In this document: positions 1-8,957 of the stretch, piece by piece
Numbering within the stretch: position 1 is the stretch's first letter
How the letters are laid out: every line of letters begins with the position of its first letter
NCBI GenBank assembly: GCA_946479785.1
Contig: CAMLHQ010000016.1
Location: 1 to 52,534, forward strand
Direction: 5' to 3'
DNA length: 52,534 bases
From: an uncultured Nitrospira sp.
Lineage (GTDB): Bacteria; Nitrospirota; Nitrospiria; Nitrospirales; Nitrospiraceae
Notes under the pieces: generated by a model
Told to the model about the DNA's origin: nothing
Databases searched by the model: none
The model's input: the letters and a program-made list of their open reading frames with translations, nothing else
Position numbers and translations under genes: made by a program

Positions 1-175
1 CTCGCTCCAATCTCGCCGCTTCGCCGGTGCTGAGCTGTCCCGACTTCAATCCCTGTTCAATACGGTTTTCCTGGTTAATGTCACGCTGGACTTCTGATCC
101 TACCGACTGTGCCAGTGCCGGGGAGGCAAGAAGCAACATCAGGAACAGCATCAAGACCGTCTTGTGAACATCCAT
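1..175 (-). CDS. Small secreted protein, C-terminus cut by window edge
   Basis: Reading leftward from an ATG at 173-175, an AAGGAGGA ribosome site lies 3-10 bases upstream. The first 22 residues form a clear signal peptide (hydrophobic LMLFLMLLLASPALA, cleavage after ALA-Q). The mature part begins QSVGSEVQRD and continues hydrophilic, with an INQENRIEQGLKSGQLSTG-type segment that looks like the first unit of a short helical repeat. Only 58 residues are in the window. The frame has no stop up to the edge. I do not recognise a named family. A periplasmic location is inferred from the signal peptide. The gene is divergent from the outer-membrane barrel gene at 407. Confidence 0.7.
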   Translation of the reverse strand, partial: MDVHKTVLMLFLMLLLASPALAQSVGSEVQRDINQENRIEQGLKSGQLSTGEAARLER

Positions 176-350
176 ATATCCTCCTTGTTTAAGTGCTTTC
201 TCCTGCCCAGATGACCAGAACCGCCGACAAAAGACAAAGAGTCTATGGCCACCTCCAATTCAAACGCAGGACCTCCCAATTCGTTGACAAATCATATATC
301 CTCAAATCGCTCCACCACACAGCCTGTCGCAGTGTAGCATGCATGAGTGT

Positions 351-366
351 CTAGGGCGATCCCTAG
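351..366. promoter_or_regulatory. 16-bp inverted repeat, possible operator
   Basis: CTAGGG-CGAT-CCCTAG is a perfect inverted repeat with 6-base arms. It lies in the divergent intergenic region, 40 bp before the barrel-protein start. Symmetry of this kind suits a dimeric regulator, but it could be chance. A TTGACA box at 284-289 has no convincing -10 partner. Confidence 0.3.
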
Positions 367-406
367 TGCCTCCTGTCGTCGCACTCGCGTCATGCTTCAT
401 ACATAA

Positions 407-1732
407 ATGAAATACCGATGGAAGTTAAGCCCCAAACCAACCGCTAATATGCGCAAATATGCGCTGCTGATTTTGTTTATAGCGTCGGCCCTCTGCGTTC
501 CCCTACTTATTCCCTGCGCCTATGGGGACGAAGAGAAATCAACCCCGCTGGCTGGAGAAGAGTTTGACACTGAGGTACTGGGCGAGCCGGTAAAAGTGCC
601 GGCTCGTGATCGCAAGAATGTGACGGCCGCCAGTTTCGGCGTCCAGTATCTTCCGGACGGTCCGAGCTTTTACCAGGTCTTGCCGTTCGGCGCCTTATAT
701 GTCTGGCGCAACTCGGACGATATGAGGCAACGGTTTCGTGGGACATTTTCCGGCCCCGTCAACGATCTGACCATGAACGTAGGATCGCCATCATCCAGCG
801 GCTGGGAGCTTCGTTTCACCTTGAATACGATGATCATCCCGCTCGGGCGATCCGAATATGTCGAAGGCCAAATTATTCGGGATGTTGAAGTGGAATGGAA
901 TTACGTCTTTGGCGGATTCGGCTTAGCCTATCGGAGACTCTTGGATCCGGGCCATCAAGACAACGCGCTGGAACTGTCTCTGACCTATGAACCCGGTTTT
1001 CGCTGGTTCAGAGGGACGAGCAAGGCTTCGCCGAACTTCATCGTTCCCAACGATACCTACGAGGGCCGCGTGCATTTGCGCCTACGCAGGGATGCGTTGG
1101 AGCGCAACCTTATGGAGCTGCCGCATCGGGGGTATGCGGTCGGCGGCGATTTCTATTATGGACACCGCGCTAATTGGGACACGTGGGGAGGAGGACCATT
1201 CGGCCTCTCGAATGAACGCGAATATCAGATGGGCAGTGTCTTTGCCATCGCGGCGACCGGTGTCCCATTCGTCGACAGTGAACGCCACCGGCTGGTCGCA
1301 TCGGTTTACGGTGGAATCGGAAGAAATCTTGATCGTTTCTCCACCTTCCGGCTTCCGGGCCGACCGACAGGCTACGAATGGGAAGCGCTTGCTCTGCCGA
1401 TGCTGCCGAGCGTGGCCTTCAACGAACTGTTTCCTCGACGATACGGGATCGCTCATCTCGAATACCGCTATTCACCGGTATTCTTCATCTCTCACTATAT
1501 TCGTGGGTCATGGGGAATTGTCGAGCAGGCGCGTTTCCTGCCCGATGGTTCCATTACGTACAAGATGGATTCGATGCCCGCCTTAAGCGGCGGGGTAGTG
1601 ACCGGAGCACCCTGGCGTTCACAGGTGGAACTCAACTACAGCTATAATTTCGGCATTTTCAACGATCATGGCGGGGGAGAACACACAGCGGGCCGTCATG
1701 GTTTCTTCGTCTTCTGGTCAAAGATGCTGTGA
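407..1732 (+). CDS. Predicted outer-membrane beta-barrel protein
   Basis: 441 residues. A hydrophobic signal segment (MRKYALLILFIASALC...) ends near AYG-D at residue 40. The rest is rich in alternating aromatic and polar strands separated by short Gly/Asn/Asp turns, typical of an outer-membrane barrel. The stretch LPHRGYAVGGDFYYGH near residue 240 resembles the start of Omp85/surface-antigen type barrels, and the family is inferred only from this pattern. No POTRA domains are present, so it is not a full BamA. The start is uncertain: ATG 407 and ATG 449 (residue 15) are both possible, neither has a clear ribosome site, and the signal peptide starts neatly at 449. It converges on the ATP-grasp gene with 8 bases between stops. 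Confidence 0.6.
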   Translation: MKYRWKLSPKPTANMRKYALLILFIASALCVPLLIPCAYGDEEKSTPLAGEEFDTEVLGEPVKVPARDRKNVTAASFGVQYLPDGPSFYQVLPFGALYVWRNSDDMRQRFRGTFSGPVNDLTMNVGSPSSSGWELRFTLNTMIIPLGRSEYVEGQIIRDVEVEWNYVFGGFGLAYRRLLDPGHQDNALELSLTYEPGFRWFRGTSKASPNFIVPNDTYEGRVHLRLRRDALERNLMELPHRGYAVGGDFYYGHRANWDTWGGGPFGLSNEREYQMGSVFAIAATGVPFVDSERHRLVASVYGGIGRNLDRFSTFRLPGRPTGYEWEALALPMLPSVAFNELFPRRYGIAHLEYRYSPVFFISHYIRGSWGIVEQARFLPDGSITYKMDSMPALSGGVVTGAPWRSQVELNYSYNFGIFNDHGGGEHTAGRHGFFVFWSKML

Positions 1733-1740
1733 GCACACCG

Positions 1741-3027
1741 TCATGATGCTTTCTTCCGATCCGCCATTCTTCTGTAGACAGAGACCATGGAGGTTCTCGG
1801 AGACGTGGACCTCCGAAGAATTCGCCGGCGCACCCAATGAGACAGAGCGCTTGGAAGGAGCATCATGAAGGGAAGGGGATCGTCTTTTGCAAACACTTCA
1901 AACAGGGCCACATGTTTGTAGCTTCTGACCCACTCGGCAATTGTATATTCGCCGCTTCGCCAATATTCCCAAAAAGCCCGTACTTCGTTGACTTCGCTCA
2001 CCCATGCGCAGTCGCTGTTCTTAATCACGTGCTGAATAGGCCGCTTGAGTAGGTGGCAATACCAGAGATATGGCAGACACAATCCTGCTACATCTGACAA
2101 CCCGGCCTGGCGATTGAAGCGACAAGGCGTGATTTCGATCACCTTGAACTCTCCATCCCTGTCATCCTTTTTAAATTCGATACTGACGTACCCGACAAGC
2201 CCGAGCTGCTTGCAGATTTGAATTGTCATCTGCACGACCTTAGGCTCCTTCACTTGCTGTACCAACGAGGAATTACCAAAGTGTGGCGGGAACTGCCTGA
2301 TTTTAGCGGAAGTACAAATGCCCAACGGTTCCGAGTGCTCATTGAGATAGGTAAAGGAACAGATAATATTGCGCTCGCCTCCTTGAATAATCTCCTGAAC
2401 AGCCAGCTCCTTGAACCGATCGTAGAGGCCTCGAAACGTGAGTCTCAACTCGTTTGCACTGTTCGCAATGAGGACCTTCTGATTTCCGTATTGTGTCTGC
2501 CATGCCTCATCACGCCACGCCGGCTTGACAATGCATGGATACGCGAGCTTTCGTGCTGCCGTGTCGATATCCTCCTCGCGATGGATATGAAAGGTCCTCG
2601 GAACCGGGATGCCTGTTGCCTCGGCAAATGGATAAAACCAATCCTTATTCAACAGATTGGAGAGCAATACATGTGATGGCATCAGGAGATGATAGTATGG
2701 CTCGAGCACATGCCGATTGGCCGAGATGATAATCATGTCGAGATCGCTGGCAGGAAACAGTACGGATTTTTGTCCACACGTCCGTCCCACCTTTAGAAGA
2801 CATTCAATGACATTTTGTTCGTAGTCCGACTCATCAAACATCTGCGTTTTCGAGATGAATCGGCTGGATCGAACAACCGGCGCGTACTGGTCAAGATTTC
2901 CACGCCCGAAGGCACATGTAACTGATATGCCTTTCCGGCCAAGAGCACGTATGGGCAGGAGAGCAGCAATGTTATTGGCATTGACCACCACGGCATGAAC
3001 AGGGAAATTTTCTGGGCAATGGATCAT
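1741..3027 (-). CDS. ATP-grasp carboxylate-amine ligase-like protein
   Basis: 428 residues. An N-terminal Rossmann-like pre-ATP-grasp domain (about 10-120) is followed by an ATP-grasp fold (about 125-320). Visible signatures are the ATP-binding lysine in YPCIVKP (K168), the QEIIQGGERN strand near 211-220, and metal-binding acids E284 (SIEFK) and E298 (VIEITPCR). The family joins a carboxylate to an amine or thiol using ATP, with an acyl-phosphate intermediate. The closest pattern I recall is the D-aspartate ligase/CarB-like group used in peptide or cell-wall modification. The substrate cannot be read from sequence. It has no signal peptide, so it is probably cytoplasmic. It stands alone, with a divergent TPR gene behind it. 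The last 100 residues are helical and less conserved-looking. Confidence 0.75.
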   Translation of the reverse strand: MIHCPENFPVHAVVVNANNIAALLPIRALGRKGISVTCAFGRGNLDQYAPVVRSSRFISKTQMFDESDYEQNVIECLLKVGRTCGQKSVLFPASDLDMIIISANRHVLEPYYHLLMPSHVLLSNLLNKDWFYPFAEATGIPVPRTFHIHREEDIDTAARKLAYPCIVKPAWRDEAWQTQYGNQKVLIANSANELRLTFRGLYDRFKELAVQEIIQGGERNIICSFTYLNEHSEPLGICTSAKIRQFPPHFGNSSLVQQVKEPKVVQMTIQICKQLGLVGYVSIEFKKDDRDGEFKVIEITPCRFNRQAGLSDVAGLCLPYLWYCHLLKRPIQHVIKNSDCAWVSEVNEVRAFWEYWRSGEYTIAEWVRSYKHVALFEVFAKDDPLPFMMLLPSALSHWVRRRILRRSTSPRTSMVSVYRRMADRKKAS

Positions 3028-3356
3028 CGATGTTCCAAGGTAGCTGCGAGGTGGCGCTCACCCTTGTTACCGAGCGCGGAGCTGCCCGACACCCGATACG
3101 TCTTGGGTGAACTCAATGCAGTGTATCTACTCCTTCGACACGGGCACAGAAATTTCCCACTTTACGACTCCGCGATGCCCGCCAGTCCTCTCGAAATCCA
3201 GCTCCAACCGGGCCTCCTCGATCACACACACTCGCAAGGCTTCGAACGATCTCTCCGAATCTTTTCCTTCCGCCCTGTCTCTCAGAAGATAGGCCAGAGT
3301 GCGTAGGTACGATATAATGATCGAATACGTCCTCGGCTAACACGAGGAGAATTTGC
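3028..3356. other. 329-bp intergenic region between divergent genes
   Basis: No gene I can confirm. It contains a TATAAT box at 3313-3318 (plus strand) with only a weak -35 (TAGGCC, 3290-3295), a small hairpin over the ribosome site of the TPR gene, and a 69-codon minus-strand open frame (stop 3127-3129, previous in-frame stop 3337-3339). That frame has a protein-like composition but no standard start in its first half, so it may be a gene remnant. Confidence 0.5.
3330..3348 (+). promoter_or_regulatory. Hairpin covering the Shine-Dalgarno of the TPR gene
   Basis: TCCTCG (3330-3335) pairs with CGAGGA (3343-3348) across a 7-base loop. The right arm is most of the GAGGAG ribosome site (3344-3349) for the ATG at 3357. 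In the transcript this would partly mask the ribosome site. Confidence 0.4.
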
Positions 3357-5111
3357 ATGCGACACATGCTCATGCAGCGACCTTTCTTCAGTATCGCCAA
3401 CCTGCTCGGTCTGCCCCTGTTGTTCGCATGGACGATACCGTCCTTCGCGCTTGCCGATGATCCGCAGGGACTTTCCGATGGACAGATCATCGAACGTGCA
3501 AAAATCGATTGGGAAAGCGGCGCCTTCACTCCTGCGCTCGAAATGCTCGATCAAGGCATTGAAGCCCACCCTGACGCGCTCACGCTCCACAAATTACGCG
3601 GCGATATCCTCGCGACATCGCGCGCCTCCAAAGAAGCGCTGCAAGCCTATGAAACTGTTCTCCTCAAGCAACCAAGTGCGCTCGACGTCCGATGGGCTAA
3701 GTGGAGCCTCTTGGTTCGATCGGGACAAGGAGAAGAATCGATCAATGAGTTGCGACGTATTGCCGAAGTCGATGCCCGCAATCCCTTAGTACATTTTCGG
3801 CTCGCGCGTGAACTCCGAAAGCTCGATCGTCTCGAAGAATCGCTCGAATCCTATAAAAAAGCGGTGGAACTCGCTCCTGAGATGATGGGCTGGCGGCTCG
3901 CCATGGCCCGGGCTCGCTTTGACGTCTTGGATTACGAAGGCGCGGCTAATGATGTCCAATACGTCCTGGATCACATCCCGCTCGGTTCTCCACTCGAATT
4001 GCCGGCCAATACGTTGGCGACCGTCTTTCATGGACATTCTCAGGACCGAGGCCGGCGCTTCAATCCCGTCTTTACACCCAAAGACATTAACCCGGACCAG
4101 TTGAAGGAATGGGCGCTCATGCGTGCGGACGCTTGGAGGATGTTTATCGCGGGCCGCTATCAAGAAGCCGAGCCTATGTATCGAAAGTTGTTGTCGCTGA
4201 ATCCCAGGGATCCTTCAGCGACGCATCAATTCGGCCTGACGCTCATGCAGGTGGGAAAATGCAAAGAGGCGCTCCCGGTGTTTGGCAAGGTATCCGAGCT
4301 CGATCCCGCTGAGGACCTGTATTCCGATATTGTCTTTCGGATGGGCCAATGCCTGGTTGAATTGGCACAGTGGGAAGATGCGTTCATGCACTTTCACACT
4401 CTCTATACCCAAGCTGTGCAGTTTGAAATGCAAAACAAAGACAATCCCCTCCCGCCTGGGACTCGCGTGCTGGACAAGAACAAACTGAGGCGGTGGCTCG
4501 ATAAGGTCCGCCCCCACGTTCCCGCCGAACTGGCAAACATGGACAGTACGGATGCTCCGGCAATAACGCCGCCTGCAGATGCCACTCGTGCCGCAGGTCC
4601 GACCAAGGAAGAAGTCGCCGCGGTGCTGAACCGGCTCAAACCGGAGAAGGCCCTGGAGACAGGTGGAACATTGGTCGGTCGAGATGCCGATTTCAGTTGG
4701 TTCCGCTTTGTCATCCCGGCCGGAAAAGTCATGCGAGACGATTTGCCTACCGGACAACACGATTTTATTCCACTCAATCCTGGCGACAGCTTTCCCACGA
4801 CGCAGCAAGAGATCTATTTGGTCTTTCGGCTCGTATCCGACTCATACGATGCAGTCCCACTCGCGACACAATGTTTCCTGGAAACAGCCGAGATGACGGG
4901 AGAGCCACGCACAATCGTACAAGACCAGGTGATGATGGCGATGAGCGATCAATCCGGCTTCTTCAAGCTGGCTCCGCCTGAACGGGGATGGATGCCGGGT
5001 CTCTACCGCTGCGGATTATTCGCCGGCGAACGGACCTCCGCCTACACGCACGCAGACGAAGTGCGTTTCCGCATCATTCAGCAGAATCGGCCGCCAGCAC
5101 AGGGATCTTGA
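3357..5111 (+). CDS. Secreted tetratricopeptide-repeat protein
   Basis: 584 residues. GAGGAG lies 7 bases before the ATG. An N-terminal signal segment (about 8-33, ending FALA-DD) points to the periplasm. TPR helices run from about 45 to 200 (for example ALEMLDQGIEAHPDALTLHK and ESLESYKKAVELAPE) and again from about 265 to 370 (YQEAEPMYRKLLSLNPRDP). A linker rich in Pro/Ala/Thr (about 400-420) leads to a C-terminal all-beta region (about 435-580) with no TPR character. Its family is unknown to me. TPRs normally hold partner proteins, so a scaffold or assembly role is likely but unproven. It is not in an evident operon: the following gene is on the other strand. Confidence 0.75.
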   Translation: MRHMLMQRPFFSIANLLGLPLLFAWTIPSFALADDPQGLSDGQIIERAKIDWESGAFTPALEMLDQGIEAHPDALTLHKLRGDILATSRASKEALQAYETVLLKQPSALDVRWAKWSLLVRSGQGEESINELRRIAEVDARNPLVHFRLARELRKLDRLEESLESYKKAVELAPEMMGWRLAMARARFDVLDYEGAANDVQYVLDHIPLGSPLELPANTLATVFHGHSQDRGRRFNPVFTPKDINPDQLKEWALMRADAWRMFIAGRYQEAEPMYRKLLSLNPRDPSATHQFGLTLMQVGKCKEALPVFGKVSELDPAEDLYSDIVFRMGQCLVELAQWEDAFMHFHTLYTQAVQFEMQNKDNPLPPGTRVLDKNKLRRWLDKVRPHVPAELANMDSTDAPAITPPADATRAAGPTKEEVAAVLNRLKPEKALETGGTLVGRDADFSWFRFVIPAGKVMRDDLPTGQHDFIPLNPGDSFPTTQQEIYLVFRLVSDSYDAVPLATQCFLETAEMTGEPRTIVQDQVMMAMSDQSGFFKLAPPERGWMPGLYRCGLFAGERTSAYTHADEVRFRIIQQNRPPAQGS

Positions 5112-5137
5112 CAGGAGTTCGTGAGAACCGAAGGAAG

Positions 5138-5362
5138 CTATTTCGCGCAGCAACTTGTCGAATCGGCCTGAGCTTCAGAAGGCAGCAGCCGATCCAGGAC
5201 AAAATACACCGGACAAAAACCGGTCACACCGCTTTGGATGAGCGTGACGCCGATCACAGCCGGAAGCAAGAACCAGTGCGCGCTCACATAGTGTCCCAGC
5301 GCCACACCGACTGTGACCAACAACCCGACGATCGCATCGTGCATGCGTCTCTTGTTACGCAT
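5138..5362 (-). CDS. DUF2892 (YgaP-type) inner-membrane protein
   Basis: 74 residues from the ATG at 5362, chosen because GAGGAGG lies 5 bases upstream; the frame is open further upstream but lacks such a site. Two membrane segments (about 9-25 and 28-47) are followed by GFCPVYFVLDRL, the signature of DUF2892, the membrane domain also found at the C-terminus of YgaP rhodaneses. It ends in a Cys pair (SCCAK). The function of this domain is not settled; a link to sulfur handling comes from the YgaP fusion. It ends 26 bases from the stop of the convergent TPR gene. Confidence 0.8.
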   Translation of the reverse strand: MRNKRRMHDAIVGLLVTVGVALGHYVSAHWFLLPAVIGVTLIQSGVTGFCPVYFVLDRLLPSEAQADSTSCCAK

Positions 5363-5539
5363 GTGAACCTCCTCGTTGAGATCCATCAACAAGTCTCGCA
5401 CCAGACACAAGGCTAGCCTCAGTGCCAGGAGCTGTCAAGCCATGCACACACTCGCGGCATGAGACCGCGGAGCGATGGTTTGCGCGAGTGTCAATTTAGG
5501 AATCGACCAAGCACGAGGGAACACTTCCCTTGATTCTAC

Positions 5540-6274
5540 CTATCGAATCGAAGCGGCCGTCAGAGCGGACTGCCATCGAACCATGTCAATGACGAGCTCG
5601 TCCTTATTGTTGGCAAAGAGCGTATCCCACACACTACTTCGCTGTTTAATGACGGCGTCAGACGGTTGAAAGTACAGATCGAACCCCTTCGCCGCCGTGG
5701 GGCGCATTGGATACCGGCGGTCGTAGATCATGCCGTACGTCGGAATCCCATAGACAATCTGCCAATTGCCCAGAATGATGTGTAGTTCGCTATCATGAAA
5801 ATACATACCGCCAGATGTAATGACACGTTTGACCGACGTTTGCGGCTGACTCAAATAGAAAGTAATCCGTTCATTGTAATTTGCTTCGGCAAACGCCTCA
5901 GCCAACTGCGGAGCAAGCAGCGTCACTTCTTCGTCTTTAAACGCCGGGACGATAGGCGGGTCGCCTTGAATCCATTTCTGGATCCAAATCCGATGCTCTT
6001 GTACGGTCATGCCCTTGAGAAGACGTGTGATCTGGTCGGCAGTGAAGACTTTGGGATGGTTGTGGTGGCCTGGCGGCCACTCTGACAACACCGCATCGTC
6101 TTCCTCCAGACGCACGTAGTTGACGGGGTCTTCGTAGATCGTGCGGAAAGGCACGTAGGGAATGGCACAGCCGGCGAGGAGCAGCAGGGCTAAGAGTTGA
6201 CCGCTGAGTGCCGAGCACAGAACAAAGCTCGGTAGCCAGCGTCGATTGTTTCCTTTTCCAACCTCACCACGCAT
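5540..6274 (-). CDS. Lipoprotein of unknown function
   Basis: 244 residues from the ATG at 6274. A longer frame exists, but only this start gives a proper signal peptide with lipobox LLAGC (lipid Cys36). The mature part begins AIPYVPFRTIYEDP and holds mixed alpha/beta sequence (HIWIQKWIQGDPP, SGGMYFHDSELHIILG, FDLYFQPSDAVI). I recognise no family. It lies 17 bases after the cyclophilin gene on the same strand, so it is probably the last or near-last gene of that run. Envelope attachment is inferred from the lipobox. Confidence 0.65.
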   Translation of the reverse strand: MRGEVGKGNNRRWLPSFVLCSALSGQLLALLLLAGCAIPYVPFRTIYEDPVNYVRLEEDDAVLSEWPPGHHNHPKVFTADQITRLLKGMTVQEHRIWIQKWIQGDPPIVPAFKDEEVTLLAPQLAEAFAEANYNERITFYLSQPQTSVKRVITSGGMYFHDSELHIILGNWQIVYGIPTYGMIYDRRYPMRPTAAKGFDLYFQPSDAVIKQRSSVWDTLFANNKDELVIDMVRWQSALTAASIR

Positions 6275-6291
6275 TACTGAGCACCTGCACT

Positions 6292-6801
6292 TTATTCCGT
6301 AATGGTTACCGTCATTTCGACGCGCTCGAGCGGATTGTCGCGGCCGTCGCGTTTCATATTGACCACCTTGTCGGCCACCTCCATACCGCTCACGACCTCC
6401 CCGAAAGCCGTGTATTGCCAATCGAGAAAATTCGCATCGGCGACACAAATGAAGAACTGCGAACCGGCGCTGTCGGGATCGTTGGCTCTCGCCATCGAAA
6501 GTACCCCGCGCTTATGCGGCTTGCTGTTGAATTCGGCCTTGATGTTGTACCCCGGACCACCCATCCCATGAGAGGCGCGATCGGCACTTTTGCTGTTGGG
6601 GTCTCCGCCTTGAATCATGAACCCGGGAATCACCCGATGAAACGTCGTGCCGTTGTAGAAGCCTTTCCTGGCCAGATCGGTGAAGTTCTTCACATGGCCC
6701 GGAGCCACATCATGAAAGAATTTCAAGATGATGTCGCCGATCGCCTGTCCTTTGCTGATGACGGAAATGGTGGCTCTGATCTTATCAGTCGATTCTGACA
6801 T
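6292..6801 (-). CDS. Cyclophilin-type peptidyl-prolyl cis-trans isomerase
   Basis: 169 residues, the usual size of a single-domain bacterial cyclophilin (PpiB type). The core signature is intact: FHRVIPGFMIQGGDP with catalytic Arg56, Phe61 and Gln64, then GSQFFI and FLDWQYTAFGEVV. It speeds proline isomerisation during protein folding. There is no signal peptide, so it should be cytoplasmic. The start has an AAAGGAA-type ribosome site just upstream. It follows the repeat-protein gene by 20 bases and precedes a lipoprotein by 17, so it is probably co-transcribed. Confidence 0.92.
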   Translation of the reverse strand: MSESTDKIRATISVISKGQAIGDIILKFFHDVAPGHVKNFTDLARKGFYNGTTFHRVIPGFMIQGGDPNSKSADRASHGMGGPGYNIKAEFNSKPHKRGVLSMARANDPDSAGSQFFICVADANFLDWQYTAFGEVVSGMEVADKVVNMKRDGRDNPLERVEMTVTITE

Positions 6802-6821
6802 TCGTCGGTTCCTTTCTCTCG

Positions 6822-7847
6822 TTATCGGAACAAGAAAGGCGGTGGGGCCACACCTCCCTCAAGTCCTTGATTGATCGCACTCCAGCTCTTGCCGTCATCG
6901 TCGCTCCGAAACGCCCCGGCATTCGTACCGGCGTAAAGCGATCCGTTACCAGACTCGACGAGCACCTGCACGGCCATGCTGCTCAAGCCGTTATTGAGCG
7001 GCACCCATTGCCGCCCCTTGTCGGTTGTCTTAAAGATACCGTGTCCCGTCGCCACAAAGAGCCCGCGGTTGTTGAACAGAATCCCGCGAATGGAATCATT
7101 CGGTAAGGCCCGGCTGATGGGTCGCCAGGTGCTGCCTCCATCGGCACTCCGGAACACGCCGCCGTCGAACGTGCCGGCATAGATGCCCCCGTCGACATCG
7201 ATCGTCAGCACCCGGATAAAATTTTCCACCATGCCTTCGTGGTCTTTGAGCCCATGGTGCAAACGCACCCACCCGGTCGAGTTGGCCTTAAATCGAAGCA
7301 CACCTTTACCGGAGGTCCCGGCATACAGCGTGCCGTCCGCTGCTTGCGCCAGCGCATGGACGAGAACATCATCGAGCCCGGTGGTTACCATCGACCAGCG
7401 ATCATCATTGAGTCGATACGCGCCGTCAGCAGTGCCCGCATAGACGAGATCGCCGACGGCCAACAGCGTTTTGATTTCCATTCGTTTCAATCCGGCATTG
7501 ACCGCCTGCCAGCTCTTCCCCTGGTCCTTAGTGCGAAAGACGCCGCCTCGAAATGTGCCGGCATAGACCACCCCATCTTTTGCCGTCACCAATGACAGGA
7601 TAAATGGATCAGTCATACCCTCGCCCGATTTCGTCCAGGTCGCGCCACGATCCGCGCTGCGGAACATGCCAAGCCCGAAAGAACCGGCATACACGATGTC
7701 CGGTCCCACAAGCGCGAAGGCTTGAATACTGACGGCCTGCTGATCGAAGGGACCCGGTGCCGGCGTGCCTTGTTGGGCGAACGTTGCATCCATCGCCGCA
7801 AAGGACAACAAGAACATTCCAACTGCGCACATCAAATATCGCATCAT
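6822..7847 (-). CDS. Secreted Ycf48/BNR-like beta-propeller repeat protein
   Basis: 341 residues with a signal peptide (ends near ATFAQQG). About six or seven repeats of roughly 45 residues carry the pattern (V/L)YAGT..G.(V/A)FR(S/T).D.G.(S/T)W, for example VYAGTFRGGVFRTKDQGKSW. These are the Asp-box (BNR) repeats of sialidase-like and Ycf48-like propellers. Such propellers bind proteins or sugars; no catalytic glycosidase residues are evident, so an assembly or binding role outside the cytoplasm is more likely than sialidase activity. It sits 24 bases after tatC on the same strand. Confidence 0.75.
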   Translation of the reverse strand: MMRYLMCAVGMFLLSFAAMDATFAQQGTPAPGPFDQQAVSIQAFALVGPDIVYAGSFGLGMFRSADRGATWTKSGEGMTDPFILSLVTAKDGVVYAGTFRGGVFRTKDQGKSWQAVNAGLKRMEIKTLLAVGDLVYAGTADGAYRLNDDRWSMVTTGLDDVLVHALAQAADGTLYAGTSGKGVLRFKANSTGWVRLHHGLKDHEGMVENFIRVLTIDVDGGIYAGTFDGGVFRSADGGSTWRPISRALPNDSIRGILFNNRGLFVATGHGIFKTTDKGRQWVPLNNGLSSMAVQVLVESGNGSLYAGTNAGAFRSDDDGKSWSAINQGLEGGVAPPPFLFR

Positions 7848-7871
7848 TCAATATCGCAGCATTGAAGTATC

Positions 7872-8645
7872 TTACCGGACTCGATGGCCGGCTGTCCCTA
7901 TCGGCAAATCAGGATCCAGCGGCAGACTCATATCCGTCGGTTGGTTGCGCCCGAAGATCCGCGCCCCGAGAATGCCGATTTCATAGAGCACCATCAGCGG
8001 CACGGCCATGAGCATCATCGTGAAGAGGGTGGCGTCGGGAGTGACGATGGCGGATATAATCAAGGCGCTGAGAATCGCATGTTTGCGGTATTTCGCCAGT
8101 AGCTGGGCGGACACGACCCCAACGCGAGCCAGAATCGTGAGCACCAGCGGCAATTCGAACGCGCACCCGAACGTGAGCAAGAATTTCACGTTAAAGTCGA
8201 TGTAGGTGCCGACACTCAGCTGCGGCGTGATGTCCCGATCCATGCCGAAGCTGACGAAGAAGTCGATGACGAGAGGAAGGATGACCAGGTTACAGAAAAC
8301 GAGGCCGAGGGTGAAAAGCAATCCCGCCAGCAAGAAAAGCGGAATTCCCCAGCGCTGCTCTTTCGGGAGCAGCGCCGGTTCAACGAATTTCCAGAACTGA
8401 TAGAAGACGACCGGCAGGCTCGCTATTACCGCCGCGAGAAACGAGACCTTGATAGAAGCAAACAGCGCTTCGGTCGGTCCATAGAACACCAGCGGATTGG
8501 GGAAGGGACGATTCAGCCAGGCGACCATCTCGGCTGAAAAAGTGAACGCGACCATCAGCGAGACCAGAATCGTGGCGCCGATGATCATGAGGCGCTTCTT
8601 GATGGTCTGGATATGTGCGACCAGTGGATTGGAAATCAGCGGCAT
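7872..8645 (-). CDS. tatC: Sec-independent protein translocase TatC
   Basis: 257 residues from the ATG at 8645, close to the usual 250. The frame extends 14 residues upstream to 8687, but those residues are not TatC-like. Six membrane segments are visible. The conserved periplasmic and loop motifs are present: FYGPTEALFASIKVSFL, PVVFYQFWKFVEPAL(L)PKE and FGCAFELPLVL. TatC binds the twin-arginine signal peptide and forms the receptor of the Tat translocon. No tatA or tatB is in the window, so the partner genes must lie elsewhere. It follows the YdcH gene on the same strand. Confidence 0.93.
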   Translation of the reverse strand: MPLISNPLVAHIQTIKKRLMIIGATILVSLMVAFTFSAEMVAWLNRPFPNPLVFYGPTEALFASIKVSFLAAVIASLPVVFYQFWKFVEPALLPKEQRWGIPLFLLAGLLFTLGLVFCNLVILPLVIDFFVSFGMDRDITPQLSVGTYIDFNVKFLLTFGCAFELPLVLTILARVGVVSAQLLAKYRKHAILSALIISAIVTPDATLFTMMLMAVPLMVLYEIGILGARIFGRNQPTDMSLPLDPDLPIGTAGHRVR

Positions 8646-8693
8646 GCGTATTGTCCCGGTTGCCGGCGGCAGTCTGACCCACAGCAACGCTCC

Positions 8694-8936
8694 TCAATGT
8701 GCGGTGGCGTGCGAATCGTGATCCCGATACACGCGGATCAATTCGGCCATTTTGTCTTTTTTTGCCAACTTCTCTTTCTGTAACTGCTTCTTGGTCAATT
8801 CTTCCGACGGCGTCAACACGTGGCGCTTCTGCAACTCATTCAATTCCAGATCGAGGCGATGGTGAGACTCTTCCAGTTCCCGGAATTCTGTGTTGGATTG
8901 GCGCAGCCGCTCCACGATCACATTGTCCGTCAGCAT
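8694..8936 (-). CDS. YdcH family (DUF465) small coiled-coil protein
   Basis: 80 residues, with AGGAGG placed 7 bases before the ATG. It is almost wholly helical and charged. The central stretch LELNELQKRHVLTPSEEL(T)KKQLQKEKLAKKDKM is typical of DUF465/YdcH, where a short turn separates two helices. The role of the family is unknown. It lies between rimI (21 bases away) and tatC (about 50 bases) in the same direction. Confidence 0.8.
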   Translation of the reverse strand: MLTDNVIVERLRQSNTEFRELEESHHRLDLELNELQKRHVLTPSEELTKKQLQKEKLAKKDKMAELIRVYRDHDSHATAH

Positions 8937-8957
8937 GTCGTACCTCCTGGTGAGTGA

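Noticed and set aside
2218..2676. Plus-strand frame of 152 codons inside the ATP-grasp gene
   Set aside because: It is antisense to a clear ATP-grasp coding sequence and has no protein-like pattern.
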